Below, one piece after another: positions 42,743 to 55,024 of a stretch of 64,000 bases of DNA (its first letter is position 1; every line of letters starts with the position of its first letter). The stretch is from Zeus faber. Its lineage: Eukaryota; Chordata; Actinopteri; Zeiformes; Zeidae. Made by a program: the position numbers and the translations under genes. The stretch is taken from NCBI GenBank assembly GCA_960531495.1, contig OY482860.1, positions 2,180,622-2,244,621 of the forward strand, written 5' to 3'. The notes under the pieces are model-generated. The model did no database searches, was not told where the DNA came from, and was given only the letters and a program-made list of their open reading frames with translations.

Positions 42743-44258
42743 GAGGAGGCTTTGCATTAATCAGGGACAGCACTCGGGACACCTTGAGCCCTGACTGTGG
42801 TTGTACAGAACCCGCCACCCCGACACAGTTATTCATAGCTGGCGAATACATGGAAGGTGAACGGCCAGGAGCGGAGTGACCTTCCTCACCTCTGCTCCCC
42901 ACCCCGTTTCCCGGCGGCTGGCGTTGGGCTGGCGGCATAGGATTAGAGAGTTCTGGGCAGTTGTACTGAATGTGGCCCATTTGGCCACACCTCCAACAGA
43001 CCTGAGACAGCTGGTCTGGGGCCCCCCTAGAATACTGAGGCCTAGTTGGGGGCCTAGCTGTGTCCCGCTGCGGAAGGGAATCAACATTGCGTGTAGGCCT
43101 CCAATGCCGTCCTTCCGTAAAGATATGCTCCACCTCCTGTGCGCGCTCCAGCGCGACCTCCCAGGATTCAGGTTTGCTGAGTCGGACCTGCTCCAGCAGC
43201 TTGTCAGGCCTCAGTCCGCTGATGAACGCCTCCTTTGCAAGGATAAACCTCTGTTCTTCACTGAACTCTGGAAACGCCTTACGGGCCAGGCGGCGTAATT
43301 CAGCTGCATACATGCCCAGCTTCTCTCCTTCTCTGCGTGCTCTCTCATTAAACATTTGCCTGGCTGTTGACTTATTGGTTGGATCACCAAACTGTCTTCC
43401 TATGGCCTCTGCTATAGCCTGTGGGTCAGCCATTTCACTGTCTGAAAGGTCCAACAAAACCCTTTTAGCCACCCCCTCTAGGCTTGCGGCTAACTGGACC
43501 GCCTTCTCTATTTTGTCCCACCCGTTGGCTCTAGCTATCAACTTGAATTGAGCCCAATATGTCTCCCAATCAGTAGAGCCATCATATCGCCCAGCCTTAA
43601 CTTAGTCTCTTCTCTGAGTGGCTGCCAGGGCTGCTGCTGTGTTCGGGGAAGAGGAGGCACAAGCTATAGCTGCATTGAAGGCTTGCGTGAGAGCAGTAGT
43701 CAGCATTACAGTAGGGTCAGGAAGGGGCCGCTGACCGGAGTGCTGGGAGCTGTCAGGGGGCCTGTTATCACGGCTCATCAAGGGGGTGTAGTAAGCATGC
43801 TGAGTCACATTTTCCTCCCCTTCACTCACATTAAGTGTAGGCGAGCTCCTGTAATCGCCCTCAAGGCGTCTTACTGGTTCAACATTATGATTTTGTTTCC
43901 TTGATCCCTCAGGCTGGGCGAACACACGGTTAATAATAGTAGCCTGTTTATCTTCACCCATAAGGCTATCCTGCTCATCTCCTAAACTCAGAACCATCAG
44001 CTTTGGAATAGCACCCTCCCAACTAGCTCCTCCAAGCAGTGTGTAATCATTGTCATTGTGAGGCAAATTATCACATTTAGCATGCAACTCAGCTGGTTTA
44101 ACAATATCAGCGTCATGCAGTGGAGGTTGCTTAGCAACAATAAGACCAGCCCCAGATTCACGTCTCTGTGCAGCAGCAGCAGCTGAGCTGCCGGGTTGCT
44201 GTTCCATCGCAGCCGCATAGCGTGTCTTCAGCCACTCTCTGAACAGTCTCTTTTCCAT
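42743..44258 (-). pseudogene. Gypsy element: gag with CCHC zinc knuckle
   Basis: Begins at ATG 44258 (MEKRLFREWLKTRYAAAMEQ). A single in-frame TAA at 43599-43601 interrupts an otherwise continuous frame. After it come the capsid KAGRYDGSTDWETYWAQFKL, SDSEMADPQAIAEAIGRQFG, SGLRPDKLLEQVRLSKPESW and the knuckle CWRCGQMGHIQYNC (intact C-X2-C-X4-H-X4-C), then a proline- and glycine-rich tail. Gag forms the particle and binds element RNA. Apart from the nonsense codon and the lost junction with protease, it is well preserved. Confidence 0.9.
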
Positions 44259-44446
44259 TTCGGGTGTGTATGCTGAACTATGATGTTGATAATCAATCGA
44301 TTTGTCTCCTACTTTCCTCCGTTGTACCCGAACGTGCCTCCATCTCTGCTGGAGTTATATCCGAGCGCGCTTGACTCACTCCACTCGGCATTCTTTTCTC
44401 CTCCATCGCCGTCGTTTTACCTACCGTAGATTAGTGGGAAATCCAA

Positions 44447-44461
44447 CACTTCTGACACCAA
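44447..44461 (-). promoter_or_regulatory. Gypsy element: primer-binding site
   Basis: Directly inside the 5' LTR the minus strand reads TTGGTGTCAGAAGTG. TGGTGTCAGAAG is complementary to a tRNA 3' end of CTTCTGACACCA, close to vertebrate tRNA-Leu acceptor ends (which finish CCTGACACCA). The tRNA identity is a suggestion. Confidence 0.6.
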
Positions 44462-44826
44462 TGTGACGTTTAGTGGGGTAGCTTGACAGACGAGGCGTGG
44501 AGACAAGATCCAAGTTGCTAACTCAAACACTGAGCCCAGATTTATTTCCCTGTCAGTCACGTACTGACGTACAGCTAACCCGAGGTTGAGGGCACTGGAT
44601 TAAAACAAATAACAGGGTGGCTAGCCCAAGGTAAATGATAGATGCAGGGCAGTGTCTCTCAGCTACTTCGTTCCCCGAGAGCACCACCAACAATCACAAC
44701 CACCCCCTTCGCTTCCCTCCTTTTTCTCCCTCCCCCGGAACAGAACCTGCAGCCAATCCCCAACCAGTGACACCTCCCTCAATAAAAGCAACAGAACACA
44801 CATGTACACAGTACCCCAGCGTTACA
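44462..44826 (-). repeat. 5' LTR of the Gypsy element
   Basis: A 365-bp LTR that begins (minus sense) TGTAACGCTGGGG and ends AAACGTCACA. It includes ~80 bases of outer U3 absent from the 3' LTR (39913-40199). Its remaining ~282 bases match that copy with about five substitutions. Confidence 0.9.
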
Positions 44827-44830
44827 ATAG

Positions 44831-45922
44831 TCTTGTAGCTTGCTTAGGTCTGCTATTTGCTTTTACACTCACTTTGGTTTCATCTTCATCCCTGATGACT
44901 TGATCCATATAATGTGGTTGTCTTGATGTTACATGAGTACAAAGCTTCACTTGGAATCTGGGATCCAGGTCCCCTTCTTTTAATGAGTGGTCATCTTTTC
45001 ACTGTTCTCTTTTCTCTCAGCTATTCCCTGTGAGCCTATGTTGAGTTCAACAGACAGCTAAACTCTTTACCATACTATTTCCTCCAAGGAACAGGCAAGT
45101 GTTGTAGTTGGCAGGCTTTAATATGGCAAAGTGTGAAACTGAAAATACAAACAAAATATGACCTCAGGCACAAGGTAATTTACAAGTAAACAGGTAAGTA
45201 AAAAGTGAATGCAAATTAACTCTAGGCTACTGCCGGTTAGCTTAACTAGCAAGGTAAGTTTTAGCTATAATACCTTCAACAAGCATGTCACATTGAGCCA
45301 AAAGTTGACTCATATATTCATCAAAATAAAAGATCTTACTTATCAAAATAATCATCTGATATGAACATAAAACACTTAAATACTGTAAAACTTACAGAGG
45401 GTGCCATCTAAAGGAAGATACACAGAGGATGGATTGTCGAGGCTTTGTGACTGCAATATGGCGACTGATAAACAACTGAAAAACTTCTGTGGTTTCGACA
45501 GGAAGTACAAAATCGTGACCCACCGCAGCAAAACCCGCTCTCGCGCATTTCTAAAATCTCCAGGAGCAGCCAAATAAGTTGAAAAATCCTTTCTTTTGAA
45601 GGAAAATTAGATTTTTCCAGATTCGTGTTCCTTTGTGTTTTTTTTATCTCTCAACGTATTTTCAAAACCGAGTGAAAGAAACCGAAAAATGTAAAACCGT
45701 GGAGTTAAATATTCCCTTTAGATTACATGGGGAAACGCAGTTCCCTTACCAAGACGCTGCATAGCGCTGAACAACGCTGATCGATCGTTTAGTTTAACGC
45801 GATCGTCCAGGTGAAGATCATTCATCCATATTCCATGGGTTAGGGTTAGGGGAGCATATACCAACATGTACCACCAAAGACGTCACGCTGACGTAATTGC
45901 CGTAAACAAGATGAGGATCCGG
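44831..45922. other. No gene recognised; includes right copy of 53-bp duplication
   Basis: Mostly unique-looking intronic DNA. Bases 45012-45064 repeat 39818-39870. No exon or transposon family was recognised. Confidence 0.45.
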
Positions 45923-46285
45923 TTTCACTTGTGTGTGAAAACTTTCTTCTCCTTGTTGTTATGGATTACGAGAAGCGGGTGGAGGAAGATCTAAATCATA
46001 TTTCGGACCTTAATCTGACCAGGGCGATAGATCTAAGTCAGTGTTAGCAGCGCGTACTGGACTACATTTTCTGCGATGATAGTCAGTTCTCCAACAGAGA
46101 CGCAGAGAACGACAGCGCTGTTGAATCTGATATTACTCCAGAGAACATTTAAAACAGTGGATTTCAAACTTAATGTGTTAATGAAACTGAATATTTTCAA
46201 GAGCCATCGGAGGAGACCAACAATATGCTTGTTGTTGTTACAACGGAAGAAGTTGATAACGTGATGAAGTCCGTTGAGGTTGGTG
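45923..46285 (+). repeat. Unidentified coding-like repeat, copy B
   Basis: The plus strand aligns with the minus strand at 22560-22900. In one frame it reads VVMDYEKRVEEDLNHISDLN, LTRAIDLSQC, a stop, QRVLDYIFCDDSQFSNRDAE and NDSAVESDITPENI. Conserved ATG-MDYEKR and an acidic stretch appear in both copies. This points to an old transposon or retrogene whose family could not be named. The TAG at about 46046 breaks this copy. Confidence 0.65.
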
Positions 46286-46383
46286 CAGATTTTCAGATTT
46301 CAGATTTTCCGAGACTCATATTATTGATAGACTACATTTTTTTGTGTTGTCCATACTTTTAAACTTCAAAATATTTCCACTTT

Positions 46384-46826
46384 GTGGCACGGTGGCGCAG
46401 TGCATTGCACTGCTGCCTCACAGCAAGAAGGTCCTGGGTTCGATTCCCGCCTGGGGCGCTGTTGGCACCGTGCTCCGGCGGGTTATCTCCCAAATAGGAG
46501 CCTTTCTGTGTGGAGTTTGCATGTTCTCCCCGTGCTCACATGGGGGTTTCCTCCACCTCACGTCAGTAAGGACCCCCACCAAAAACATGCACCCATCATT
46601 GTCTGACCAGCAATGGACATTTATCACCTGGTCCCCGGGCGCGTCCACGTATGCTGCTCACTGCTCCTGGCTGTGCCCCCGGAGGAAGGACAACCCAGGA
46701 TGGGTCAAAAGCAGAGAATCCATTTCACCGGCCACCATCAAAAAGCATGTGCATGTGTGTGTGTGTGCAAGCATGTGTTAAAGTGTGGTGTGTTGTGTGA
46801 TAAATAAAGACTTCTTCTTCTTTTTA
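46384..46826 (+). repeat. V-SINE-like element, plus orientation
   Basis: Starts GTGGCACGGTGGCGCAGTGC with the B-box-like GGGTTCGATTCCC, then the conserved fish core (GTGTGGAGTTTGCATGTTCT, GGGTTTCCTCC). A unique middle part is followed by a GATAAATAAAGACTTCTTCTT tail. This is the DANA/Mermaid/HE1-like type. Its partner at 49101-49513 is in the opposite orientation and nearly identical over the first 200 bases. Reading frames across it are not genes. Confidence 0.88.
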
Positions 46827-47094
46827 TAAAACATATGTTATTACTGTTAAAAATAAAAGCTTTTTAAAAAAAAAAAAATAGTTGTGTGTTGTTGACGCTG
46901 TTCAACACTGTTAGTGATTGGCCCATTCAGCATTACGTTATAGCCATGAGGATTTGTTTGTCCGCCAGTCCCATTTGCATTCTGGGAGCTGGCTGAATGA
47001 AGCAGGTCTGGGCCAAACTTTGAAGGTGATTTTCCCAGAAACACACACCATTGCCACACCATTGTCATTAACAAGTCATAGATTTAAAAATATT
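46827..47094. other. No feature recognised
   Basis: Short intronic spacer with an A run at 46867-46879. Confidence 0.4.
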
Positions 47095-47230
47095 TACATT
47101 ACATTTAGCAGATGGACGCAGCCATCAGGAGCAATTAGGGGTTAAGTGTCTTGCTCAAGGACACTACAGCATGCTAGCAGGAGGAGCCTGGGATTGAACC
47201 AGCGACCTTAGATTACTAGACGACCAGCTC
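47095..47230 (-). repeat. tRNA-headed SINE, internally deleted copy
   Basis: Minus orientation, same family as 8559-8754. About 45 bases between the tail TTACATTTAGCAGA and the gacgcagccatcagg block are missing, and the head is cut after the agctgg piece. No duplication was found. Confidence 0.85.
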
Positions 47231-47412
47231 GAAAAAGTCAAAATCTGCAAAATGACCCTAAAGAATGCAGTGGGTCACATGTGTATATATATTTATATAT
47301 ATATTTTTTTCATTTTTATATTTTTATTCTATTGTTTGTTGTTATAATTACTGCCTATTGTTTTGATGTGAGCTGCTGGGACATTCAAATTCCCTCTGGG
47401 GTTAATAAAGTA

Positions 47413-47450
<38 letters not shown>
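47413..47450. repeat. (TCTG)n microsatellite
   Basis: About nine TCTG units, preceded by gggttaataaagtatc, a string that often ends LINE or SINE copies in fish. Confidence 0.95.
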
Positions 47451-48350
<900 letters not shown>

Positions 48351-48897
48351 GCAGTCCTGAGGTTAAAAGCTACTTGCAACTTTGTAACATGCAGAGGTGC
48401 CATTAGGGTTGGACAATACATCAATTTTCCTACCGGCCACCTTCAGTCCAACAACCGGCGTTTGCAGATTTGTGTGTTTTGCGAACCATTCTCACTGATC
48501 GTGCTTGGATCAATCTCATGCGCGTTGACGCCTCTGTCAGCAAAAACAATTTCTGGCGCTGGTGTAGAAAGTCTCCAATCTCCACTTGGCCTTAGACAAT
48601 TCTTTGCACCAATTTATGCTGGTCTAATGCGTCAACACGATCCTCCAAAGAAGTGCTCCTCTGATTGGTTGGCCGTGGTGGATTGTTATGGAATGTGGAG
48701 CGTGACATCATTCATTTTGACATCAATGCCACATGGTTTGCCAAAAGCTCGAATTTTCCAGTAAAATAAACAGCATATGTGATTTCACCAGGAAGTAAAT
48801 GACACAGAGAAGCGATGCATATCATTGTCAGTGACGACACACTTGGTTTTAAAGACAGGTTCATTATTTGCCAAGTTGAATTCTCGAGGAGACAGAC
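48351..48897. other. No feature recognised
   Basis: Intronic DNA without supported features. Confidence 0.4.
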
Positions 48898-49100
48898 GAT
48901 TAAAGAAACACTATGTAACTTTTTTACCATAAAATAACAGCTTCAAAGTCTTTTTGATGGTACACTGACTTGTAATATGGAGAATGGCACCTCTTCCATT
49001 TCCACCCACCACACAGCGTCATTTCCTTGATGTTTGGCTCCGGTAATTACTGTTTTTTTGCCTGCTAAAATTTATAACAGAAAAACCCTTGACATACACT
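48898..49100. repeat. Possible TTAA-type MITE end
   Basis: TTAAAGAAACACTATGTAAC at 48899 onward looks like the terminus of a common fish MITE with TTAA target sites. The opposite end was not found; a V-SINE-like copy interrupts the region right after it. Confidence 0.4.
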
Positions 49101-49513
49101 TGAAGAAACTCTTTATTTGTCACACAACACAACAGATGCTTGCACACACACGCTTTGGATGGTGGCCGGTGAAACAGTTCCTCTGCATTTAACCCATCCT
49201 GGCCTGTCCTTCCTCCGGGGCCACAGCCAGGAGCAGTGGGCAGCACACGTGGACGTGCCCGGGAACCAGGTGATAAGTGTCCATCGCTGGTCAGACGATG
49301 ATGGGTGCATGTTTTTGGTGGGGGTCCTTACTGACGTGAGGTGGAGGAAACCCCATGTGAGCACGGGGGGAACATGCAAACTCCACACAGAAAGGCTCCT
49401 ATTTGGGAGATAACCCGCCAGAGCACGGTGCCAACAGCGCCCCAGGCGGGAATCGAACCCAGGACCTTCTTGCTGTGAGGCAGCAGTGCAATGCACTGCG
49501 CCACCGTGCCACT
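49101..49513 (-). repeat. V-SINE-like element, minus orientation
   Basis: Same element as 46384-46826 in reverse orientation. The head (GTGGCACGGTGGCGCAGTGC) ends at about 49513 and the AATAAAGAGTTTCTTCAAG tail lies at about 49101-49120. Only a few substitutions separate the two heads, so they belong to the same subfamily and amplified recently. Confidence 0.88.
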
Positions 49514-50988
49514 GTGGCGGAAACTTACTTGCCGGAAAGTCCGGTAATAATGCTCATTATTAAGCGCGCTGGCTTTCACCTTCATTGCACCATGGGGTTT
49601 GTTTTACCCTCTGAGTCCTGCGTGCCAGCTGATCTGCCAGGCCGCACACATCTGGTACATATACCGAGAGCAGGGGGCCAATCCCTGCGCCCTATCTCCT
49701 CAGTCCAGGGCTGAGTTCTCGCTGAAGCGGTGAGGTCTCTGCAAGGTGCGCTGTAACCTATGCCTACATTCTATTTGCGTTTGTAACATAGACTGTTATT
49801 GAAACGTGACAGGTAAGGTTCAAATTTTTCCGGTAAAATAAATTATTTTCGGACACTGGACCAAGTTTTACAACAGTGGTGTAAAAATGCAATTGCAACT
49901 ATAGGGGCGGCAAATCCCATATCCCAAAACTGACATAGTGCTTCATTGAATTAGCAAATTAAAAGGATATAAATCGCCCAAAAAACGGCCAAAAAAACAA
50001 TCACTGATTGACTCAGCCAATCGCAGATTGCTGATACGTATATTCGTCCAATCGCCCAAGCCTAAGTGCCATCTTGGCATCTTAAGATGAGAGACCGCCA
50101 TTTTCTGAGCTGACGACAGACATGTTTGATGATTACATAGAGGGGAAAAAGTTTGAAATGTCCTAATTTCTTTTCCCACTAAGGAAAACAGCTGGTGTCC
50201 ACACTTTTACAAAATCAAGCCTGCAAAGAACACCCAGAGAGGAGGCTGCCTAGTTGAAATAAGCTTACACACCTTATTCCCACACACATACACACACTCT
50301 CACACACGCTAAGTCGTTTTTCAAATTGTCATTACAATGCATTTCACCCTTTGCGGGTGTTTTGAGAATTAGACGCTTGCTTTTTTTCTGGTGTTACCAG
50401 CACAAGCTTCCCCATGTTGCTTGAAGGTTTACTGGGGATGTAATTATCATTTTAAAAAGACAAAGTAATAAAGTCGGCAACTTGATTTAGCGACCTAGTT
50501 CAAATGTTCTGCGACCCTCCTGTGAGTCGTGACCCAGACTCTGTAGAGCAGCACATGAGGCCCTGTGCTGCAGCGCGTAGTTAAATCAACTTCTGAGTTG
50601 CTGCGTTAATGCAATATTAACCATGTTTGCACTTCAAGGAAGTGGAGCAGGGTCCAAAGAGTGTTTGCTTTCCTTTAAACCTACACAACGGCGACTTAAA
50701 TAAATACTTAGTTTCCGTAATTCCAACATTGTGTTTTCCTTTTTTTTGCAACTCAAAGTTGCATAAGGATAACCGTGGGCTGAGTGCCAGCTGGCAGGCT
50801 TGGTTCGTGCGCATGTGATGCCCAGCCCACAGTGGGTAACCTGATGGCAGAGTGTAACCTTACGTAAAGAGGATCTGGAGGCTTTGTTCTCATCTACTCT
50901 GAATGCATCTGAGCTCCAGTTCAGATCATTGGACAAACTGTACGAAAGACCTCGCAGGGGCCGATAAATTATGAATGGTTGCCTTTCC
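49514..50988. other. No feature recognised
   Basis: Intronic DNA with no exon, RNA gene or named transposon supported. Confidence 0.4.
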
Positions 50989-50995
50989 GTGTGTG

Positions 50996-51027
<32 letters not shown>

Positions 51028-51032
51028 TGTGT
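50989..51032. repeat. (GT)n/(GCGT)n microsatellite
   Basis: GT units turning into GCGT units. Confidence 0.95.
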
Positions 51033-51262
51033 ATGTGTACATGTCAGTGCCAATCTATCTGTGGCATGAGTGTATTTTATTTGATTATAGGGCTGTGATA
51101 GAAATCCAAATATTTAACAATCTAACTTAGATTCATTACATTGATCTACGCTTTATGATGATTGAGACTAATATAAATCGGACTAAAAATTACGTTTCTC
51201 AAAAAGAAATTATATTTCAGACTTTAAATCCTAAGAAATGACTCATGTTCTTCACCTTGTAA

Positions 51263-51869
51263 AGGCTGTGTTTCCACCTCCAACTGAAACGACCCAATTC
51301 TGATTTTTTGACCACGTGACACAGATCGGAAATGTGTTGTGAATGTCTAAAGAGTGAGGAAAAAAAAACAAAAACAAAAAAACCCACTCGAATGGGATAT
51401 TTTCGGATCCGTTTAAGGCCACGTTCATCTCATGTGGAAACAAATTGGATACGAATCAGAATGGGGCTAATGCGACTTCCATCTCAACATGAAGATCGGA
51501 ATTTGGTGGTCTTTGCGATTGAAACGCCATCAATTTCTCAATCATAACGTGTTCACACAAAAACTTTATTTACAGTGGTACAGTGGTGGTAAAGCCATGG
51601 AGGACGAATGCTCCAGCTAAAGTAAAAGGTGGGCCAACGGCTTCAAACGGTCGTGGCAGTACAGTGCCAATGAAAAATAAAAGGTTTAAAGGCAAGATAC
51701 AAAAGAGTTAAAGACCATAATAACCAGTTTGCAGGCAGGGTCGATTTTAAATATAAGCATAAGCATATGGGTCACGTGGAAAGTGGGTATAAACAGGTGG
51801 CAAAAAATCAAAAAATAATCAACAACAAATTAGAACCGGGCACCAAGACCTGCAGTGTAAACGCAGCCT
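51263..51869. mobile_element. Candidate MITE with 15-bp imperfect terminal repeats
   Basis: AGGCTGTGTTTCCAC (51263-51277) and the complement of the right end, AGGCTGCGTTTACAC (51869-51855), match at 13 of 15 positions. There is no reading frame between, and the inside contains diverged internal inverted pieces. A clear target duplication is lacking, so the family is unknown. Confidence 0.45.
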
Positions 51870-51967
51870 AATGTCGACAAAGTTGTGCATCACCTTCATA
51901 GAAGAGTATTTTAATTTCACGATCCATTGATGCTTATACGATATATGCTTTTAATTTAACGCGCAGC

Positions 51968-52000
<33 letters not shown>

Positions 52001-52070
52001 GTGTCTGTAGCCATCGGCACTTTGCTCCCCCGTCCTCTCTCTCTCTGTCTCTCTCTCTCTCTCTCTCTGA
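51968..52070. repeat. (TG)n and (CT)n compound microsatellites
   Basis: A TG run (51968-52004) is followed after 30 bases by a CT run (52034-52069). Confidence 0.93.
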
Positions 52071-52385
52071 TGGTGATGGCGGCGTGAAACCTGATGCAGA
52101 GTGTTTGTAGTCGCCGCAGATCCACAGAACTTCTCCGCGTTTTCAAAGGCTTTCAATCGAGCCTCTCACACACACTTACACACACTTAAAGGAGAGCCAT
52201 GCGCTCAGTCCTTGTGCGCGTGCGCGGTGTTTTTTTATCACTCCATTTATCACTGCTGGCGCGTTCTTATTGATAAAAGTTTTGAAGGCGCGGATGTCTC
52301 CTCGCTGCGCTGCTCGGTCTGGCCGTCGTTATTTATTCAGTGTCCATCCAGATCCAATATTATTTGGGCCACCATTTAGCACACA
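52071..52385 (+). other. CpG-dense intronic patch
   Basis: Unusually many CpG dinucleotides for this AT-rich intron (ggcggcg, cgcgttttc, gtgcgcgtgcgcggtg, ctggcgcg, ggcgcgg). No coding exon could be argued. Because KChIP genes use alternative first exons, an internal promoter is possible, though unproven. Confidence 0.35.
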
Positions 52386-53436
52386 CGTATACACACATAC
52401 ACACAGGTGGATGATTCCAGGTTTCAGAAAGTTCTGATCCAGCTGATTTGACAAGGACCTCTGGGTCGACGATAATTGGAAAATCATGGTTGACTCAAAA
52501 TACTGGGGCGGACCTCTACTTTCTGGACCTGGGATATCAACCTCCATACGCACGACCACACACACACACATTCTATACATGTACACAGGTTTGAACAACA
52601 AATTGACTAGCCACTGACTATCAATACCAAAAGCCTGAATTTTATGAGTTTATTTTATTGAAGTAATCAACTAAAAAATAAATATAACTATAAGCAATCA
52701 AGCAACTTTTTTCAAAAAATGAAAGTATCTGTTAAGAATAGCAAACTAAACAAGCAAACTAAGCTATTGCCCCAACAATAGGCAATGACAAAGTATTAAG
52801 AATAAAAAAAGAGATAAAGGCAATAAACCTAAAAATTTAGTAACCAAGTAAGTAAGTAAGTAAGAAATGGCAAATAATGAAAAATAAAAAAAGACCAGCA
52901 ACGTGTGGCTTGACTTGACTTGCCTTAGTTTAATCCCTGCATACATTTTGATGTCAAAATGCATACATTTTGATTTTTTTTTTTTAACCTGTGCTGTCAG
53001 CATGCTGGGCATACAACACATAGTATTTGTATGCCATTGCATTCAGGACAGAGTTAGTCTGCAAGTGGAGTTCAAGTTCTGAACCTGCAATGCAACTTTT
53101 TATTAATTCTTAAATCATCAAGAACTGCTGCAATAACTCTGTCCTGTGGATGACCTGTAGAATGACAAGAGCACAGTTTTTGGTTGAGAGCCACCACCAA
53201 CCCCCCTCTTTGGAGAACTATTTATCATCTTTGGGTCTATAAACAACTGATCACTACTCCAAGAGGGGGAGAATCACCACGGTGAGACAAATAAACATAG
53301 AAACAAACATTTACACAAAAACATGAACATTGGATGACAACATGTATTGAAAAACAGTGAATTAGGTCCAGGAAAACTGGAACTACAACTGGTAACGTGG
53401 CCTCTTCCTGTCCTAGACTCTTCCTCTATTAGTATA
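52386..53436. other. No feature recognised
   Basis: Intronic DNA with a short AAGT repeat (52843-52862) and a T run near 52976-52985. No gene was seen. Confidence 0.4.
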
Positions 53437-54160
53437 GAGTATTAAACCGTGTACTGTTGGTTGCACTGGGGTCATTGAAAATATATAGTTTATTTTTGGA
53501 AGTATATTCATTTTCACTGCTGCTATCCTACCAATTAGTGAGATGGGTAGGTTGTTCCATCGAATGAGGTATTCTTCAATGGATTTGAGCAATGGAGTGA
53601 AGTTAAGGGTAAACAAATCTGATAGATTGGAAGAGATATCAATACCAAGGTATCTAATATTGCCCGTTGTGATGGTTAAGTGAAGTTTCTGGGTTGCAGC
53701 ATTACAGTTCCCCCCACTGAGTGGTAAGACTGTGGTTTTAGTCCAATTTATTAAATCATCTGAGATAGCTGACAATTTAGATATAAGATTGAACACCTCC
53801 GGTAGGGATGATATTGGGTTCCGTATGTACAACAGGATATCGTCTGCAGACAAACTGATTTTGTGAACAGAGTTTCCTGTTTGTATGCCTACAATATTAC
53901 TGTTTTGACGGATAGCCGCCGCAAGGGGTTCAATAAAGATGGCGAATCGTAAAGGGGAGAGCGGACATCCTTGTCTTGTGCCACGTTGTAGAGTGAAACG
54001 CTGTGAAGTGTAACCATTAGTGATGACAGAAGCAGATGGAGAGTTGTAGAGGATTCTGATCCATTGAATGAGGGACTTTCCAAAGCCAAATTTGTTGGGG
54101 ATTGAAAAGAGATATATGTCCAATTCACTCTATCAAATGCTTTTTCGGCATCCAAAGAGG
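53437..54160 (-). pseudogene. L1 ORF2: reverse transcriptase palm and thumb
   Basis: The minus-strand frame reads DAEKAFDRVNWTYI, then after a frame change NKFGFGKSLIQWIRILYNSP, SASVITNGYTSQRFTLQRGT, RQGCPLSPLRFAIFIEPLAA and SVHKISLSADDILLYIRN. The catalytic box is SADD where active L1s have YADD or FADD. The reading continues SKLSAISDDLINWTKTTVLP, IRYLGIDISSNLSDLF and RIAAVKMNILPKINYIFS, then ends at about 53437. Confidence 0.88.
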
Positions 54161-54176
54161 TATGCTGATGCTGGTA

Positions 54177-54356
54177 TGCTGGTCGTCTTGTAATCTAAAG
54201 GTTGCTGGTTCGATCCCAGGCTCCTCCTGCTAGCATGCTGTAGTGTCCTTGAGCAAGACACTTAACCCCCTAATTGCTCCTGATGGCTGCGTCCGTTGGT
54301 GTTTGAATAATTGTAAGTCGCTTTGGATAAAAGCGTCTGCTAAATGTAATGTAATC
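54177..54356 (+). repeat. tRNA-headed SINE inside the L1
   Basis: Plus orientation, with ggttgctggttcgatcccag, ctcctcctgctagcatgctg, and gtaagtcgctttggataaaa followed by ATGTAATGTAAT. The A-box region is decayed. The L1 reading frame is missing roughly 70 residues across it, so insertion was accompanied or followed by a deletion. No clean duplication was found. Confidence 0.88.
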
Positions 54357-55024
54357 CTAACGTCGCAATTAATTAATTAATTAAGGCTTATGGGTCTGTA
54401 TCTGGAGGTGAGGGTTGGGTCCTTATTGGGTTTGAGCAAAACCCAAATGAGAGCAGTATTCATGTGCGGAGGCATGGTGGAGGTTGACTTGACCTCTGTA
54501 ACCATTGTGATGAATAATGGGGAGATAAGTGGCCAGAAGTGTTTATAAAATTCCACTGGGTAGCCATCTGATCCAGGTGATTTATTGTTGGGCATAGAGA
54601 AGAGCGCTTTCCTGAGTTCTTCAAGAGTTAGTGGTTGATCTAAGGTGGTAGCCTGCTCCGTCGAAAGTTTAGGGAGGTCAATATCATCAAGGAATGAGTG
54701 AATGTTTTATATATTCGATTCATTATCCGAGTGATATAGGTTATTATAAAAGTCTCTAAATATGTTATTGATGTGATGCGTATGTTATTCCACCCTGTGA
54801 ATCTTTGATGGATGTAATAAGTGATTTTTCCCTATCACATTTCAATTGATTGGCAAGAAATTTACCTGATTTGTCATTGAATTCAAAATAATTTGCTCTT
54901 GTTCGTTGCATAAGGAATAGTGTCTTTTGATGGATGATAGTATCAAGTTGAGATGTAATGTCCTGATCTCATTTCGGATTTGCTCAGAAGATGAGTGGGC
55001 TTGTTGGGAGTGCAACTCCTTTAG
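54357..55024 (-). pseudogene. L1 ORF2: reverse transcriptase fingers and linker
   Basis: Minus-strand residues LEELRKALFSMPNNKSPGSD, GYPVEFYKHFWPLISPLF, and ALIWVLLKPNKDPTLTSRY followed by RPISLN are the fingers of an L1 reverse transcriptase. Upstream, toward 55024, the linker is in broken frames (QTLFLMQRTRANYFEFND). Confidence 0.85.

Larger units (their letters stand above)
39909..44830 (-). mobile_element. Gypsy LTR retrotransposon, minus strand, with LTRs and ATAG duplication
   Basis: A provirus-like element of 4914 bp (39913-44826) flanked by ATAG on both sides (39909-39912 and 44827-44830). Minus-sense order is 5' LTR (44826-44462), primer-binding region, gag with CCHC knuckle, reverse transcriptase, RNase H, integrase, a purine-rich stretch and 3' LTR (40199-39913). 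The domain order is that of ordinary Ty3/Gypsy. The shared ~282 bases of the two LTRs differ at about five positions (~98% identical), so this is the youngest LTR insertion here. Protease and part of the reverse transcriptase are deleted. Confidence 0.93.

Noticed and set aside
46344..46781. 145-codon frame with apparent codon-like character
   Set aside because: Lies wholly in a V-SINE-like repeat whose near-identical copy at 49101-49513 gives the same kind of frame on the other strand.
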